A stretch of DNA of 35,186 nucleotides, from positions 1 through 35,186 of the forward strand of contig SVAW01000007.1 in the NCBI GenBank assembly GCA_015059195.1. The letters run 5' to 3'. The DNA is from Bacillota bacterium (GTDB taxonomy: Bacteria; Bacillota_I; Bacilli_A; RF39; UBA660). The notes under the pieces were generated by a model, which saw only the letters and a list, made by a program, of their open reading frames with translations, ran no database searches and was not told the DNA's origin. Position 1 is the first letter of the stretch; the number at the start of each line of letters is the position of its first letter. Below, in pieces: positions 1 through 7,687 of the stretch. The position numbers were made by a program, and so were the translations under genes.

Positions 1-49
1 ATTTTGCTTCTTTTGACCAATGTTTAAACTTTTGACCTTTACTAGCCAT
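1..49 (-). CDS. Partial transposase-like protein, N-terminus only
   Basis: Read leftwards from an ATG at 49-47, the first 16 codons give MASKGQKFKHWSKEAK, then the window ends. An AGGAG ribosome binding site sits about 11 nt upstream of the ATG. The GQKF-x-x-[WY]-S/T-x-E-x-K opening resembles the N-terminal helix-turn-helix protein (OrfA) of IS3/IS150-type elements as I remember them; 16 residues are too few to be sure. An alternative is another small DNA-binding protein. Confidence 0.45.
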   Translation of the reverse strand, partial: MASKGQKFKHWSKEAK

Positions 50-81
50 ATCGATATCATCTCCTTATTTTATTATAACAA

Positions 82-112
82 AAAAGTAAACAGTTTTTTT
101 CTGTCTACTTTT
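82..112. terminator. Hairpin upstream of the transposase-like gene
   Basis: Arms of 12 nt (82-93 and 101-112, one mismatch/wobble) enclose a run of seven T. On the minus strand the 3' arm runs into a further T-rich stretch, so it can act as an intrinsic terminator in that direction. Placed between an outside promoter and a transposase start, such a hairpin would shield an insertion sequence from read-through transcription (inference). Confidence 0.45.
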
Positions 113-193
113 ATCTTACAACTTCAAGTTTTAGCTTTAAGACTTTTACCGCGCAGGTTAATTTTAAAAATTTCATATAAAATACAAGGCGGA

Positions 194-219
194 AAAAAAG
201 CTTAAATATAAGCTTTTTT
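194..219. terminator. Short inverted repeat with A/T tails
   Basis: AAAAAAGCTT and AAGCTTTTTT flank a 6-nt loop. It is symmetrical, so it could terminate in both directions. It lies just before the promoter of the ECF operon and no plus-strand gene precedes it inside the window, so what it terminates is unclear. Confidence 0.4.
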
Positions 220-221
220 GT

Positions 222-250
222 TTGTATTTAAGACTTTTTTATAATATAAT
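222..250 (+). promoter_or_regulatory. Sigma-A promoter of the ecf operon
   Basis: TTGTAT (222-227), 17-nt spacer, TATAAT (245-250). A second TATAAT overlaps at 240-245. The predicted start site near 257 leaves a short leader before the ecfA1 ATG at 274. Confidence 0.55.
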
Positions 251-273
251 ATAGGGTACATGGTGGTGATAGT

Positions 274-1083
274 ATGGATAGCATAATTAAAATTAAGAAT
301 ATGAGTTTTAGCTATAAGGATAAAAAAATATTTGAAAATTTTGATTTAGATATTGAAAAAGGAAAGTTTATTCATATTGTTGGACCAAATGGCAGTGGGA
401 AAAGTACTTTAGTAAAAATTTTGCTAGGATTATTAAAGGCCGAGGGATACGTAAATGTATATCGTATGAATATGTGCAAGGATAATTTGATGGATATAAG
501 AAGCCATGTGGGTGTTGTTTTTGAAAATCCAGATAATACTTTTGTAGCAGAAACAGTCGCAGATGATATTGCTTTTTCTTTAGAAAATTTACAATATACT
601 TCTAAGACTATTGAAGCAAAGATAAAAAAGATAAGTGGATATTTAGGCATTGAAGATTTATTAGAAAAAAATCCTCATCACCTAAGCGGGGGAGAAAAAG
701 AGTTAGTATCTTTGGCAGCGGCTTTAGTAAATGAACCTAAAATTTTGATTTTGGATGAAGCTTTTACCATGATAGATGGTGTAGAGAAAGAAGCTATCTT
801 AAAATTATTAAGAAAGCTTGTTAGAGAAAAAAAGATAACAGTTATCAATGTTACACACGATATGGAAGATACTACTTATGGAGATAAAATTATAGTTTTA
901 GACAATGGTAAAATAGTTTTAAATGATGATAAAGAGATTATTTATCAAGAAGAAAAAAAATTAAAAAATTTAGGTTTAGAGTTACCTTTTATGGTAGATT
1001 TGTCTAGAAAATTACAATATTATGGGTTGGTGGATCGTGATATTCTTAGCATGAATGAGATGGTGAATCATTTATGGAAGTAA
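274..1083 (+). CDS. ecfA1: Energy-coupling factor transporter ATPase EcfA1
   Basis: One of two ATPases that drive ECF-type vitamin and metal uptake at the cytoplasmic face of the membrane. The 269-residue protein shows Walker A GPNGSGKST (residues 37-45), a Q-loop region, signature LSGGE, Walker B ending LILDEAF and the H-loop VTHD. The DEA-x-x-x-x-D form of Walker B, rather than DEPT-x-x-L-D, is usual for EcfA1. The start follows a GGTGGTGA ribosome binding site. It is the first gene of ecfA1-ecfA2-ecfT-truA, the same order as in Bacillus subtilis, and overlaps ecfA2 by 10 bp. No substrate-binding S component lies in the window, as expected for a shared energizing module. Confidence 0.93.
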   Translation: MDSIIKIKNMSFSYKDKKIFENFDLDIEKGKFIHIVGPNGSGKSTLVKILLGLLKAEGYVNVYRMNMCKDNLMDIRSHVGVVFENPDNTFVAETVADDIAFSLENLQYTSKTIEAKIKKISGYLGIEDLLEKNPHHLSGGEKELVSLAAALVNEPKILILDEAFTMIDGVEKEAILKLLRKLVREKKITVINVTHDMEDTTYGDKIIVLDNGKIVLNDDKEIIYQEEKKLKNLGLELPFMVDLSRKLQYYGLVDRDILSMNEMVNHLWK

Positions 1084-1925
1084 AATTTAGTAATGTTGGA
1101 TATATATATAACGATAAAACTAACTTTTCTAACGAAGTACTTAAAGACGTTAATTTACATTTTAAAAATGGTTTAGTACATGCACTAGTTGGGAAAAGCG
1201 GCAGCGGTAAGACTACAATTTTAGAGCTTATTAATGCTTTAATAACACCTACCAAGGGTTATATAGATGTAGGAAATTTTCACTTGGAAAAGAATGCTAG
1301 ACTTAAGAATATCAATAACATGAGGGTGAAAATTGGTTTGGTTTTTCAATTCCCGGAGGAACAATTTTTTTGCAAAACTGTTAAACAAGAAATTGAATTT
1401 GGCATGAATTGTTTTCATTATAAAACAAGAACAATAGAAAAAAGGGTTATTGATTCTTTAAAAATGGTAGGGTTAGATGAGAGTTATTTAGATAGAGATC
1501 CTTTTACTCTAAGTCATGGGGAGATGCGTTCTGTTGCGATCGCTTCTGTGCTCGCTTTCAATCCTAAGATAATAGTTTTAGATGAACCGACAGTAGGATT
1601 AGATAGTGATTGCAAGAAGAATTTGGCAAGAATGATTAGAATCCTTAAAACTAGATATTCGAAAAACATTATTATTGTTAGTCACGACACTGATTTTTTA
1701 TTAAAAGTGGCAGATTCAGTAAGTGTTTTGGAGAATGGGCAAATAGTTTTAACCGGAAATAAATATGATGTTTTTAGTAATGATAAGGTTATGAAAGAAA
1801 ATAACATTAAAGTGCCTAAAATAATTCAATTTTCTAATTTAGTAAAAAAGAAAAAAAATATTAAAATTGGCTATAGAGATGAAATAAATGATTTAATAAA
1901 GGATATATATCGTTATGTCAAATAA
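1074..1925 (+). CDS. ecfA2: Energy-coupling factor transporter ATPase EcfA2
   Basis: Partner ATPase of EcfA1, 283 residues. Walker A is GKSGSGKTT, Walker B ends IIVLDEPTVGLD, and the H-loop is IVSHD. The ABC signature reads LSHGEMR instead of the usual LSGGQ, so the second glycine is replaced by histidine; the consequence is unknown but the signature contacts the nucleotide across the dimer. It overlaps ecfA1 upstream by 10 bp and ecfT downstream by 11 bp, so the three are translationally coupled. EcfA1 and EcfA2 are expected to form a heterodimer docked on EcfT. Confidence 0.93.
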   Translation: MEVKFSNVGYIYNDKTNFSNEVLKDVNLHFKNGLVHALVGKSGSGKTTILELINALITPTKGYIDVGNFHLEKNARLKNINNMRVKIGLVFQFPEEQFFCKTVKQEIEFGMNCFHYKTRTIEKRVIDSLKMVGLDESYLDRDPFTLSHGEMRSVAIASVLAFNPKIIVLDEPTVGLDSDCKKNLARMIRILKTRYSKNIIIVSHDTDFLLKVADSVSVLENGQIVLTGNKYDVFSNDKVMKENNIKVPKIIQFSNLVKKKKNIKIGYRDEINDLIKDIYRYVK

Positions 1926-2670
1926 TTTGATTTTAGGTCGCTATTATTCTACCAAATCATTTATTCATTCTATGAATTCTACAGCTAAAATCATTTGTAT
2001 ATTTTTGTTTTCTGCAATAACCATTATTAATAGTAGTTTCCTTTTTGGACTATTATTAGTTACATTTAATTGTTATGTTATATTAAATACTAATGTACCA
2101 ATATGCTTGTATTTAAAGTCTTTAAGTAAGATGAAAGTATTTTTGATTTTTATCTTTGCTATTAATTTAGTATTTAGGATAAACATTTTTACAAACATAT
2201 TAATGGTTATAAAAACCATACTTTTAATAAATTATTCTACAGTCTTAACTTTAACAACAGCGCCAACAGAGATTACTTATGGATTAGAGCGATTTTTATC
2301 GCCTCTTAATAAACTTAAGATTCCTGTGAATAAGCTTAGCCTAACTATTAGTTTAGCTTTAAGATTTATTCCAACTATTTTTGATGAGGCTGCAAAAATT
2401 TTAAAAACTCAAGCTAGTCGAGGCGTAGATTATTATAATTCAGATTTTAAAGGGAAGGTGGAAGCATTAAAAGGATTAATTATCCCAATGATTAATCTAT
2501 CATTTAAACGTGCGGATGTTTTGGCAGATGCGATGGCAGTTCGTCTTTTTAGCTTTGAGAGACGAAGAAGTAATTATCGTATGAATGATTGGAAAATGTC
2601 TGATTCACTAATTGTTTTTCTGCATCTTTTAATGTTTATCATTATTTTGTTGAAAGAGGTGTTCTTATGA
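1915..2670 (+). CDS. ecfT: Energy-coupling factor transmembrane protein EcfT
   Basis: Membrane scaffold linking the EcfA ATPases to interchangeable S components. The 251-residue protein has several hydrophobic spans (roughly residues 22-55, 75-110 and the C-terminus 225-251) and the cytoplasmic helix region with ASRG and RRSN segments typical of the family's coupling helices (A-R-G-type motifs). The gene ends in TGA inside an ATGA overlap with truA. It is one of only two intact genes in the window that stop at TGA. Confidence 0.9.
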   Translation: MSNNLILGRYYSTKSFIHSMNSTAKIICIFLFSAITIINSSFLFGLLLVTFNCYVILNTNVPICLYLKSLSKMKVFLIFIFAINLVFRINIFTNILMVIKTILLINYSTVLTLTTAPTEITYGLERFLSPLNKLKIPVNKLSLTISLALRFIPTIFDEAAKILKTQASRGVDYYNSDFKGKVEALKGLIIPMINLSFKRADVLADAMAVRLFSFERRRSNYRMNDWKMSDSLIVFLHLLMFIIILLKEVFL

Positions 2671-3449
2671 GATATCTTATAACTTTTGCTTATGATGGCT
2701 CTAAATATAGCGGCTATCAAAAACAACCAGATGTGAAGACGGTTCAAGGTGAGTTAGAAAGAGTGCTAACAACTATTAACAATAACCAAGATGTATTAGT
2801 TAGTGCGAGTGGTCGAACAGATGCTGGAGTACACGCGTTAAATCAAAAGGCTCATTTTGATTTAACAATTGATATAACTGCGGATAAGTTAAAACTTGCG
2901 TTAAATAGTCTTCTTCCTAAAGATATATATGTAAAAGTTGTTGAAGAGGTAAGCAGTGATTTTCATGCTAGGTTTAATGTAAAGGCAAAAGAATATATCT
3001 ACAAAATAAATATGGGTGAATATAATCCGATTGAAAAGGATTATATTTATCAATATAATAAGAAACTAGATATAGAAGCAATAGAGAAAGCTTTAATCCT
3101 TTTTCAAGGAACTCATGATTTCAAATCATTTACTAAAGCAAATGATGAAAAAGATGATTATGTAAGAACTATAGTGAGAGCCAAATTGGAGATAGACGGA
3201 AATAATCCCCAATTAATAACTATTAGTTTTTTAGGAACAGGATTCTTAAGGTATATGGTTAGAAACATAGTGGGATTGTTAATTGAAATTGGTGAAGGAA
3301 AACGCTTAAGTAGCCAAGTTGTTGACGTTTTAGAAGCGTGTGATCGCAGATGTGCCGGTATTACCGCTCGGCCAGAAGGCTTATATTTAAAAGATGTTTA
3401 CTACGAAAATGGTAACATTTTAGAAAAATCACCTTCTATTAGCTCATAG
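2667..3449 (+). CDS. truA: tRNA pseudouridine(38-40) synthase TruA
   Basis: Converts uridines 38-40 in the anticodon stem-loop of many tRNAs to pseudouridine. The catalytic motif SGRTDAGVHA places the nucleophile at Asp52, and the C-terminal part has GTGFLRYMVRNIVG, also family-typical. The 260-residue length is normal. It overlaps ecfT through ATGA and is followed by an intrinsic terminator. The linkage with ecfA1-ecfA2-ecfT upstream and rplM-rpsI downstream matches the Bacillus arrangement. Confidence 0.95.
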   Translation: MRYLITFAYDGSKYSGYQKQPDVKTVQGELERVLTTINNNQDVLVSASGRTDAGVHALNQKAHFDLTIDITADKLKLALNSLLPKDIYVKVVEEVSSDFHARFNVKAKEYIYKINMGEYNPIEKDYIYQYNKKLDIEAIEKALILFQGTHDFKSFTKANDEKDDYVRTIVRAKLEIDGNNPQLITISFLGTGFLRYMVRNIVGLLIEIGEGKRLSSQVVDVLEACDRRCAGITARPEGLYLKDVYYENGNILEKSPSISS

Positions 3450-3472
3450 TTGTAAAGATAATGACATAAAAT

Positions 3473-3516
3473 AAAGATAAAAGCTTAATAATCATTGACT
3501 TTTTATCTTTTTTTTA
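3473..3516 (+). terminator. Terminator of the ecf-truA operon
   Basis: AAAGATAAAAG pairs with CTTTTTATCTTT, followed by a run of T. Its 3' arm and T-tract lie inside the rplM promoter spacer (TTGACT begins at 3495), so end of one unit and start of the next are interleaved. Confidence 0.6.
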
Positions 3517-3523
3517 GTACAAT
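3495..3523 (+). promoter_or_regulatory. Sigma-A promoter of rplM-rpsI
   Basis: TTGACT (3495-3500), 17-nt spacer, TACAAT (3518-3523). The predicted start near 3530 gives a leader of about 77 nt. Confidence 0.7.
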
Positions 3524-3529
3524 TTTAAC

Positions 3530-3600
3530 TGGTACATTTTATATATCCCACATAAAGTGAATCTTGGGACAATTCACTTATATGTAATGGAGGAAGGAAA
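3530..3600 (+). promoter_or_regulatory. Structured rplM leader, L13-leader candidate
   Basis: The leader folds into AAGTGAAT (3555-3562) with ATTCACTT (3572-3579), extended by ACATA (3550-3554) with TATGT (3581-3585) around one bulged A. The loop contains TGGGA (3565-3569), complementary to TCCCA at 3546-3550, which would make a pseudoknot. Position directly before rplM and the strong stem fit the L13 leader class known in Bacillota, thought to mediate autoregulation by L13. I cannot run a covariance search, so the family assignment rests on location and fold. Confidence 0.55.
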
Positions 3601-3606
3601 GAAAAT

Positions 3607-4038
3607 ATGAAAAATTCATATATGCAAAAAAAGGAAGAGGTAGTACGTAATTGGTATGTAATCGATGCTGCTAACAAAAATTTAGGACGTATCGCTACAG
3701 AAGCTGCTACTATCTTAAGAGGAAAGCATAAACCAACTTTTACACCACATGTTGACTGTGGAGATTTTGTAATTATTGTTAATGCTTCAATGGTTAATCT
3801 AACAGGAAATAAACTAGATGATAAGATTTATTATAATCACAGTGGATATACTGGAGGATTAAGAGAAAGAACTGCTCGTGAAATGAAAGAAAAATATCCA
3901 GTAGAAATGGTTGAAAGAGCTGTTAAAGGAATGCTTCCAAAAGGAAGATTAGGACGTCAAATGTATAAAAAATTATTTGTATATGCAGAAAGTGAACACC
4001 CACACATGGCACAAAAGCCAGTTGAGTGGACAAGATAG
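3607..4038 (+). CDS. rplM: Large ribosomal subunit protein L13
   Basis: Primary 23S rRNA-binding protein and early assembly factor of the 50S subunit. The 143-residue sequence has the conserved [16 protein letters not shown] start, [18 protein letters not shown] and [16 protein letters not shown] strong GGAGGAAGGAAAG binding site precedes the ATG at 3607; an in-frame ATG at 3622 is possible but less well placed. It is cotranscribed with rpsI 11 nt downstream. Confidence 0.97.
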   Translation: MKNSYMQKKEEVVRNWYVIDAANKNLGRIATEAATILRGKHKPTFTPHVDCGDFVIIVNASMVNLTGNKLDDKIYYNHSGYTGGLRERTAREMKEKYPVEMVERAVKGMLPKGRLGRQMYKKLFVYAESEHPHMAQKPVEWTR

Positions 4039-4049
4039 GAGGGTTTTAA

Positions 4050-4469
4050 ATGGCAGAAAAAAGAGTTTTTTGTGGAACTGGTAGAAGAAAATCATCTGTA
4101 GCTCGTGTTACAATGGTTCCAGGTAAAGGACAAATTACAATTAATGGTGTAGATGTTAGAGAATTTATGCCATATGAAACAAATGTTATGGATTTAAAAC
4201 AACCTTTAGTTGCAACTAATACAGAAAATACATTCGATATTGACGTTAAAGTTAACGGCGGTGGATTCTCAGGTCAAACTGGAGCAATCCGTTTAGGAAT
4301 TGCTAGAGCTTTATTAGAATATGATAAAGATACAGATCCATCAAGTGATACAAGCTTTAGAAAAATTTTAAAAGCTGAAGGATTAGTAACTCGTGATTCA
4401 CGTAGCAAAGAACGTAAAAAACCAGGATTAAAGGCAGCACGTCGTGCACCACAATTCTCAAAACGTTAA
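4050..4469 (+). CDS. rpsI: Small ribosomal subunit protein S9
   Basis: Component of the 30S head whose C-terminal tail reaches the P-site tRNA. The 139-residue sequence shows [19 protein letters not shown] and the C-terminal RDSR-x-x-ERKKPG-x-x-x-AR-x-x-QFSKR ending with the conserved final KR. It follows rplM after a GGAGG site and is terminated by the hairpin at 4493-4518. Confidence 0.97.
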   Translation: MAEKRVFCGTGRRKSSVARVTMVPGKGQITINGVDVREFMPYETNVMDLKQPLVATNTENTFDIDVKVNGGGFSGQTGAIRLGIARALLEYDKDTDPSSDTSFRKILKAEGLVTRDSRSKERKKPGLKAARRAPQFSKR

Positions 4470-4492
4470 GAATTACTTATTTCAATGTTTCG

Positions 4493-4518
4493 AAAAGCCC
4501 GTATTTACGGGCTTTTTT
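4493..4518 (+). terminator. Terminator of rplM-rpsI
   Basis: AAAAGCCCGTA pairs perfectly with TACGGGCTTTT around a short loop, followed by T residues. Confidence 0.85.
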
Positions 4519-4543
4519 GTCGTTAAAAGCAGAAAACTCAATT

Positions 4544-4572
4544 TTGACAGTTTTCTTTATTTTTGTTATAAT
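4544..4572 (+). promoter_or_regulatory. Consensus sigma-A promoter of the HExxH gene
   Basis: TTGACA (4544-4549), 17-nt spacer, TATAAT (4567-4572): a perfect match to the sigma-A consensus. It predicts a start near 4579, leaving only a short leader before the ATG at 4598 and arguing against the ATG at 4583. Confidence 0.8.
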
Positions 4573-4597
4573 CTAACTACCAATGGGGGTTGGGGTT

Positions 4598-5503
4598 ATG
4601 GAATTAGAAATTTTAAAACTGATTTATTATTATTCCGTTAATGGAAAACTTGTAGATTCAAAATTCATTGATAAAATAATCGAAATTGTTGTAAATAAAA
4701 AAAATCTTGATAGTTATGTACGAAATGTTAGATTCACTAGTCAATTAGATAAAAATGATTATGGTGTGACTTGTGCTGCTTATAGTCCCCTAAGCATGGA
4801 AGTTTTAATAGATTATGAATCTATTAAAATAGTTATGGAAAATAGAAGTAGTTATGATTGTTTGTTCCATAGTTTAGAGCAAATTATGTTTAGAAACTTA
4901 ACAATAACACAAATTATATTACATGAATTAGAACATGCATATCAGAATAAACAAGCTGATAGTAAGGCAGATAGTTCTATTGAAGTAAAATTGATTAAGG
5001 CGAGTCTTTTTTTAGAACAGGCTATGAAAAATCCAAAGTTTTTAGCTGCGGTCCTTAAGGGTGAGATTATAAGTCAAGATTTTTTGACATATATTCTGCA
5101 AAACAGAGAGTTGTATAAACAATATTATGCATTGAATCCAACAGAAAGGTTGGCACAAATTAATTCTTTTAGGGCAATATTAACCTCGATTGAGCCGATA
5201 AAAAAACATATTCCTAACTTATATGAATTTCAAAATGCTTCATTAGTCGAAGAAATGTTAAGAGGATACCAAGATTCATGGAACGAAGGTATTTGCCCTA
5301 CTCAAGTTTATTTGTTTGGAACTCGCCAAAGTAAGGTATGGCTTGATTTTGATTTTTATAATCAAGATTCTAAACAATTAATAAAAACAGTTAGTGAACA
5401 AAATAATTTAGCTAGAAGATTATCTCTAGGTTTACCAGTTACTTATGAGGAATATGAAAAAACACATGATTGGTTACAAACAACAAATAAATATAGTATT
5501 TAA
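4598..5503 (+). CDS. Unknown protein with HExxH metallopeptidase-like motif
   Basis: I do not recognise this 301-residue soluble protein. It has an HELEH motif around residue 110 inside a predicted helix (TQIILHELEHAYQNK), which is the zinc-binding/catalytic pattern of zincin peptidases. About 70 residues later, NPTERLAQINSFRAI offers a glutamate that could be the third ligand, as in glu-zincins (inference). There is no signal peptide, membrane segment or second recognisable domain. The gene is alone, driven by a consensus promoter, and ends before a terminator at 5631-5660. The ATG at 4598 is chosen because a G-rich site precedes it. The motif could be coincidental, but the hydrophobic context before HExxH favours a real active site. 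Confidence 0.75.
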   Translation: MELEILKLIYYYSVNGKLVDSKFIDKIIEIVVNKKNLDSYVRNVRFTSQLDKNDYGVTCAAYSPLSMEVLIDYESIKIVMENRSSYDCLFHSLEQIMFRNLTITQIILHELEHAYQNKQADSKADSSIEVKLIKASLFLEQAMKNPKFLAAVLKGEIISQDFLTYILQNRELYKQYYALNPTERLAQINSFRAILTSIEPIKKHIPNLYEFQNASLVEEMLRGYQDSWNEGICPTQVYLFGTRQSKVWLDFDFYNQDSKQLIKTVSEQNNLARRLSLGLPVTYEEYEKTHDWLQTTNKYSI

Positions 5504-5630
5504 CACATGTAGTTTTAGGTTATATATTAAAAACCATGAAAAATAAATTGATGATAAAAGCTAAGGATCATCTAAAGAATATTAACATATCTATTATTAG
5601 TAGTAATAATTAAAATCGAAGCCCAATAAT

Positions 5631-5660
5631 AAACAAATCTAGTTAAAGATTTGTTTTTTT
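5631..5660 (+). terminator. Intrinsic terminator before the GntR operon
   Basis: AAACAAATCT pairs with AGATTTGTTT across a 6-nt loop, followed by further T residues. It closes the unit of the HExxH gene; the roughly 125 nt between that gene and the hairpin carry no convincing gene. Confidence 0.75.
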
Positions 5661-5662
5661 TG

Positions 5663-5691
5663 TTGACTTATTTTAAAAACGGATGTATCAT
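5663..5691 (+). promoter_or_regulatory. Promoter of the GntR-ABC operon
   Basis: TTGACT (5663-5668), 17-nt spacer, TATCAT (5686-5691). The -10 lies inside the left arm of the palindrome at 5684-5711. Confidence 0.65.
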
Positions 5692-5713
5692 TGTATTAAT
5701 GAAGTGATACAAT
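5684..5713. promoter_or_regulatory. Probable operator for the GntR/YtrA-type regulator
   Basis: TGTATCA (5684-5690) and TGATACA (5705-5711) form a 7-bp inverted repeat with a 14-nt centre. A second, nested repeat is ATTGTAT (5690-5696) with ATACAAT (5707-5713). The palindrome covers the -10 and the predicted start site, so binding would block the promoter. YtrA-type regulators usually repress their own ABC operon and are relieved by wall-active antibiotics (family knowledge). Confidence 0.6.
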
Positions 5714-5731
5714 AACTAGAGAGGAGAAAAT

Positions 5732-6097
5732 ATGAAGTTTGAGTTTGATAATAATATTCCAATATATATACAACTTGTAGAACAACTTAAAATATATATT
5801 GTATCTGGGAAAATAAAATTAGGTGAACGCTTACTTTCGGTCAGGGATTTAGCTTTACAAACTAAGGTTAATCCTAATACTATGCAAAAGGCATTGATGG
5901 AGTTAGAAGCTTTAGGATTAATATATACGGAAAGAACTAATGGGAAATTCGTAACTAATGATCAGAAATTGATTGATAAATATAGAAAAGAATGTGCTGA
6001 CGAACTATCTAACAAATATTTTATAAGCATGGAAAGCCTTGGATTTGATAAGATAGAAGTTATGGAGTATTTAAAAAATTTAGGAGGAGATAAATAA
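5732..6097 (+). CDS. GntR-family repressor, YtrA subfamily
   Basis: Short transcriptional regulator of 121 residues. The N-terminal winged helix carries the GntR pattern PIYIQLVEQLK, SGKIKLGERLLSVRDLA, VNPNTMQKALMELEALGLI and the wing around R-x-N-G-K-F-V. The small remaining C-terminal part, with no ligand domain, is what defines the YtrA subfamily. Its stop overlaps the ATPase start by one base, and a palindrome overlapping its promoter is the likely target. The inducer is unknown; by analogy it could be a cell-wall antibiotic or a membrane stress. Confidence 0.88.
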   Translation: MKFEFDNNIPIYIQLVEQLKIYIVSGKIKLGERLLSVRDLALQTKVNPNTMQKALMELEALGLIYTERTNGKFVTNDQKLIDKYRKECADELSNKYFISMESLGFDKIEVMEYLKNLGGDK

Positions 6098-6792
6098 TGG
6101 AATTAGTAAAATGTACAGACGTTAATAAAAAATTCGGTAAAAAACATGTTTTAAAAAATGTTAATTTAACAATCCCAAGAGGAAAGATAGTTGGATTATT
6201 AGGAAAAAATGGTACAGGGAAATCTACATTAATCAAACTTATTAATGATATGCTTACACCAACTTCTGGCGAAATATTAATAAATGGAGAACATGTAGGC
6301 GTGGAGAGCAAAAAAATTATTTCATATTTACCAGAAAGAACATATTTAGATAAAACCAACACAGTAGATAAAGTTATTGAATATTTTGAAGATTTTTATG
6401 AGAACTTTGATTCGGTTAAAGCAAGAAAACTACTTAAAGATTTAGAATTAGATACAAAGCAAAAGTTGGCTAAAATGAGTAAGGGTATGCAAGAAAAAGT
6501 ACAACTAGTCTTAGCTATGAGCAGAAAAGCAGATTTATATATTTTAGATGAGCCATTAGGTGGCGTAGATCCTGCTACACGTGATTATATATTAGATACT
6601 ATACTTACTAATTTTAATGAAGGAGCCAGTGTTGTTATTTCAACCCACTTAATAGCTGATATTGAAAGAATATTGGATGAAGTAATTTTTATTGATAAAG
6701 GAGAAATAATATTACAATCTAATTCAGATGAGTTAAGAAAAAAGGAAAATGGTTCAATAGATGAAATTTTTAGGAGGATGTTCAAATGTTAA
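6097..6792 (+). CDS. ABC transporter ATP-binding protein
   Basis: ATPase of 231 residues with Walker A GKNGTGKST (near residue 36), Walker B LYILDEPLGGVDPATRD and H-loop STH. The signature is MSKGMQEKVQ rather than LSGGQ, which is common in export-type ATPases paired with YtrA-type regulators. It overlaps both neighbours (1 nt with the regulator, 7 nt with the permease), so the three form a coupled export or membrane-stress unit. Substrate cannot be named from sequence. Confidence 0.9.
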   Translation: MELVKCTDVNKKFGKKHVLKNVNLTIPRGKIVGLLGKNGTGKSTLIKLINDMLTPTSGEILINGEHVGVESKKIISYLPERTYLDKTNTVDKVIEYFEDFYENFDSVKARKLLKDLELDTKQKLAKMSKGMQEKVQLVLAMSRKADLYILDEPLGGVDPATRDYILDTILTNFNEGASVVISTHLIADIERILDEVIFIDKGEIILQSNSDELRKKENGSIDEIFRRMFKC

Positions 6793-7577
6793 AAAAGTTG
6801 TTAAAATATGATTTAAAAAGTATATTTAAGTTTTTGATAATTTTTTATAGTTTAGCGTTATTTTTTGGAGCATTAACACGGATATTTTTAAGTATAGAAA
6901 ATTCATTAATGATGAATATAATTGGTCAAATATGTAGTGGTACAGCCATATCTATGATGTTTAGTATTTTAATAAATAATTTAATGCGCCTATGGGTTAA
7001 CTTTAAACATAATTTGTATGGAGATGAATCTTATTTGACTCATACGTTGCCAATAGAAAAAAGGACAATATATGCTTCTAAAATTATTACAGCTGCAATT
7101 ACTTTATTTGTCAGTGTAGGGGTAATTGGTTTAACTTTGTTTATTGCATATTATTCAAAAGAAAATGTAGAATTGTTAAAAAATATGTTATTGCCAGTCG
7201 CAACTGCTTATGGCAGTACAATAGTAAAATTATTACTAGCGTTTTTGTTTATAGTTTTCTTAGAGTTTGTTAATGCGCTACAAGCAGGATATACAGGAAT
7301 AATCCTAGGGCATAAAATGAATAACGTAAAGACAGGATATTCTGTGCTGTTTGGCTTTGGAGTATATATAGTAATACAAATGATTGTATTGTTAGTATTA
7401 CTAATAATATCATTGTTCAATCCTGATTTAATGAATTTATTTATTACAAACCAAATGGTAAATGTAGAATTATTAAAAGGTGTTATTTACTTAACAACTA
7501 TTATTTATGTAATCACTTTTATTATTGGTTATATAGTTAATGTTAAATTGTTTAAACAAGGAGTAAATGTAGATTAA
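6786..7577 (+). CDS. ABC transporter permease of the GntR operon
   Basis: Hydrophobic 263-residue protein with about six membrane spans (roughly residues 12-38, 40-65, 98-125, 143-170, 185-210, 232-258). The segment YGDESYLTHTLPI between spans 2 and 3 is typical of ABC-2 type permeases in antibiotic and peptide exporters. It starts within the end of the ATPase gene and is followed by a strong terminator. Confidence 0.82.
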   Translation: MLKKLLKYDLKSIFKFLIIFYSLALFFGALTRIFLSIENSLMMNIIGQICSGTAISMMFSILINNLMRLWVNFKHNLYGDESYLTHTLPIEKRTIYASKIITAAITLFVSVGVIGLTLFIAYYSKENVELLKNMLLPVATAYGSTIVKLLLAFLFIVFLEFVNALQAGYTGIILGHKMNNVKTGYSVLFGFGVYIVIQMIVLLVLLIISLFNPDLMNLFITNQMVNVELLKGVIYLTTIIYVITFIIGYIVNVKLFKQGVNVD

Positions 7578-7589
7578 GTTTTGGTTAAT

Positions 7590-7615
7590 AAAAGCTCGTA
7601 TTACGAGCTTTTTTA
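7590..7615 (+). terminator. Terminator of the GntR-ABC operon
   Basis: AAAGCTCGTA pairs with TACGAGCTTT across a minimal loop, followed by T residues. Confidence 0.85.
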
Positions 7616-7651
7616 AAATTTGTTTAAAAAATAGCAATAAGTTACTGTATG

Positions 7652-7660
7652 TGGTATAAT
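7652..7660 (+). promoter_or_regulatory. Extended -10 promoter of the HAD gene
   Basis: TGG directly before TATAAT (7655-7660) makes an extended -10 element; no good -35 is visible at the right distance. Confidence 0.45.
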
Positions 7661-7687
7661 AATTTATACAAAAATGGAGGTGGGTTT

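Noticed and set aside
20..205. 61-residue plus-strand reading frame
   Set aside because: No ribosome binding site; it crosses the hairpin and overlaps the minus-strand transposase start.
5531..5614. Possible 25-residue peptide between the HExxH gene and the GntR operon
   Set aside because: No ribosome binding site and composition like non-coding AT-rich DNA.
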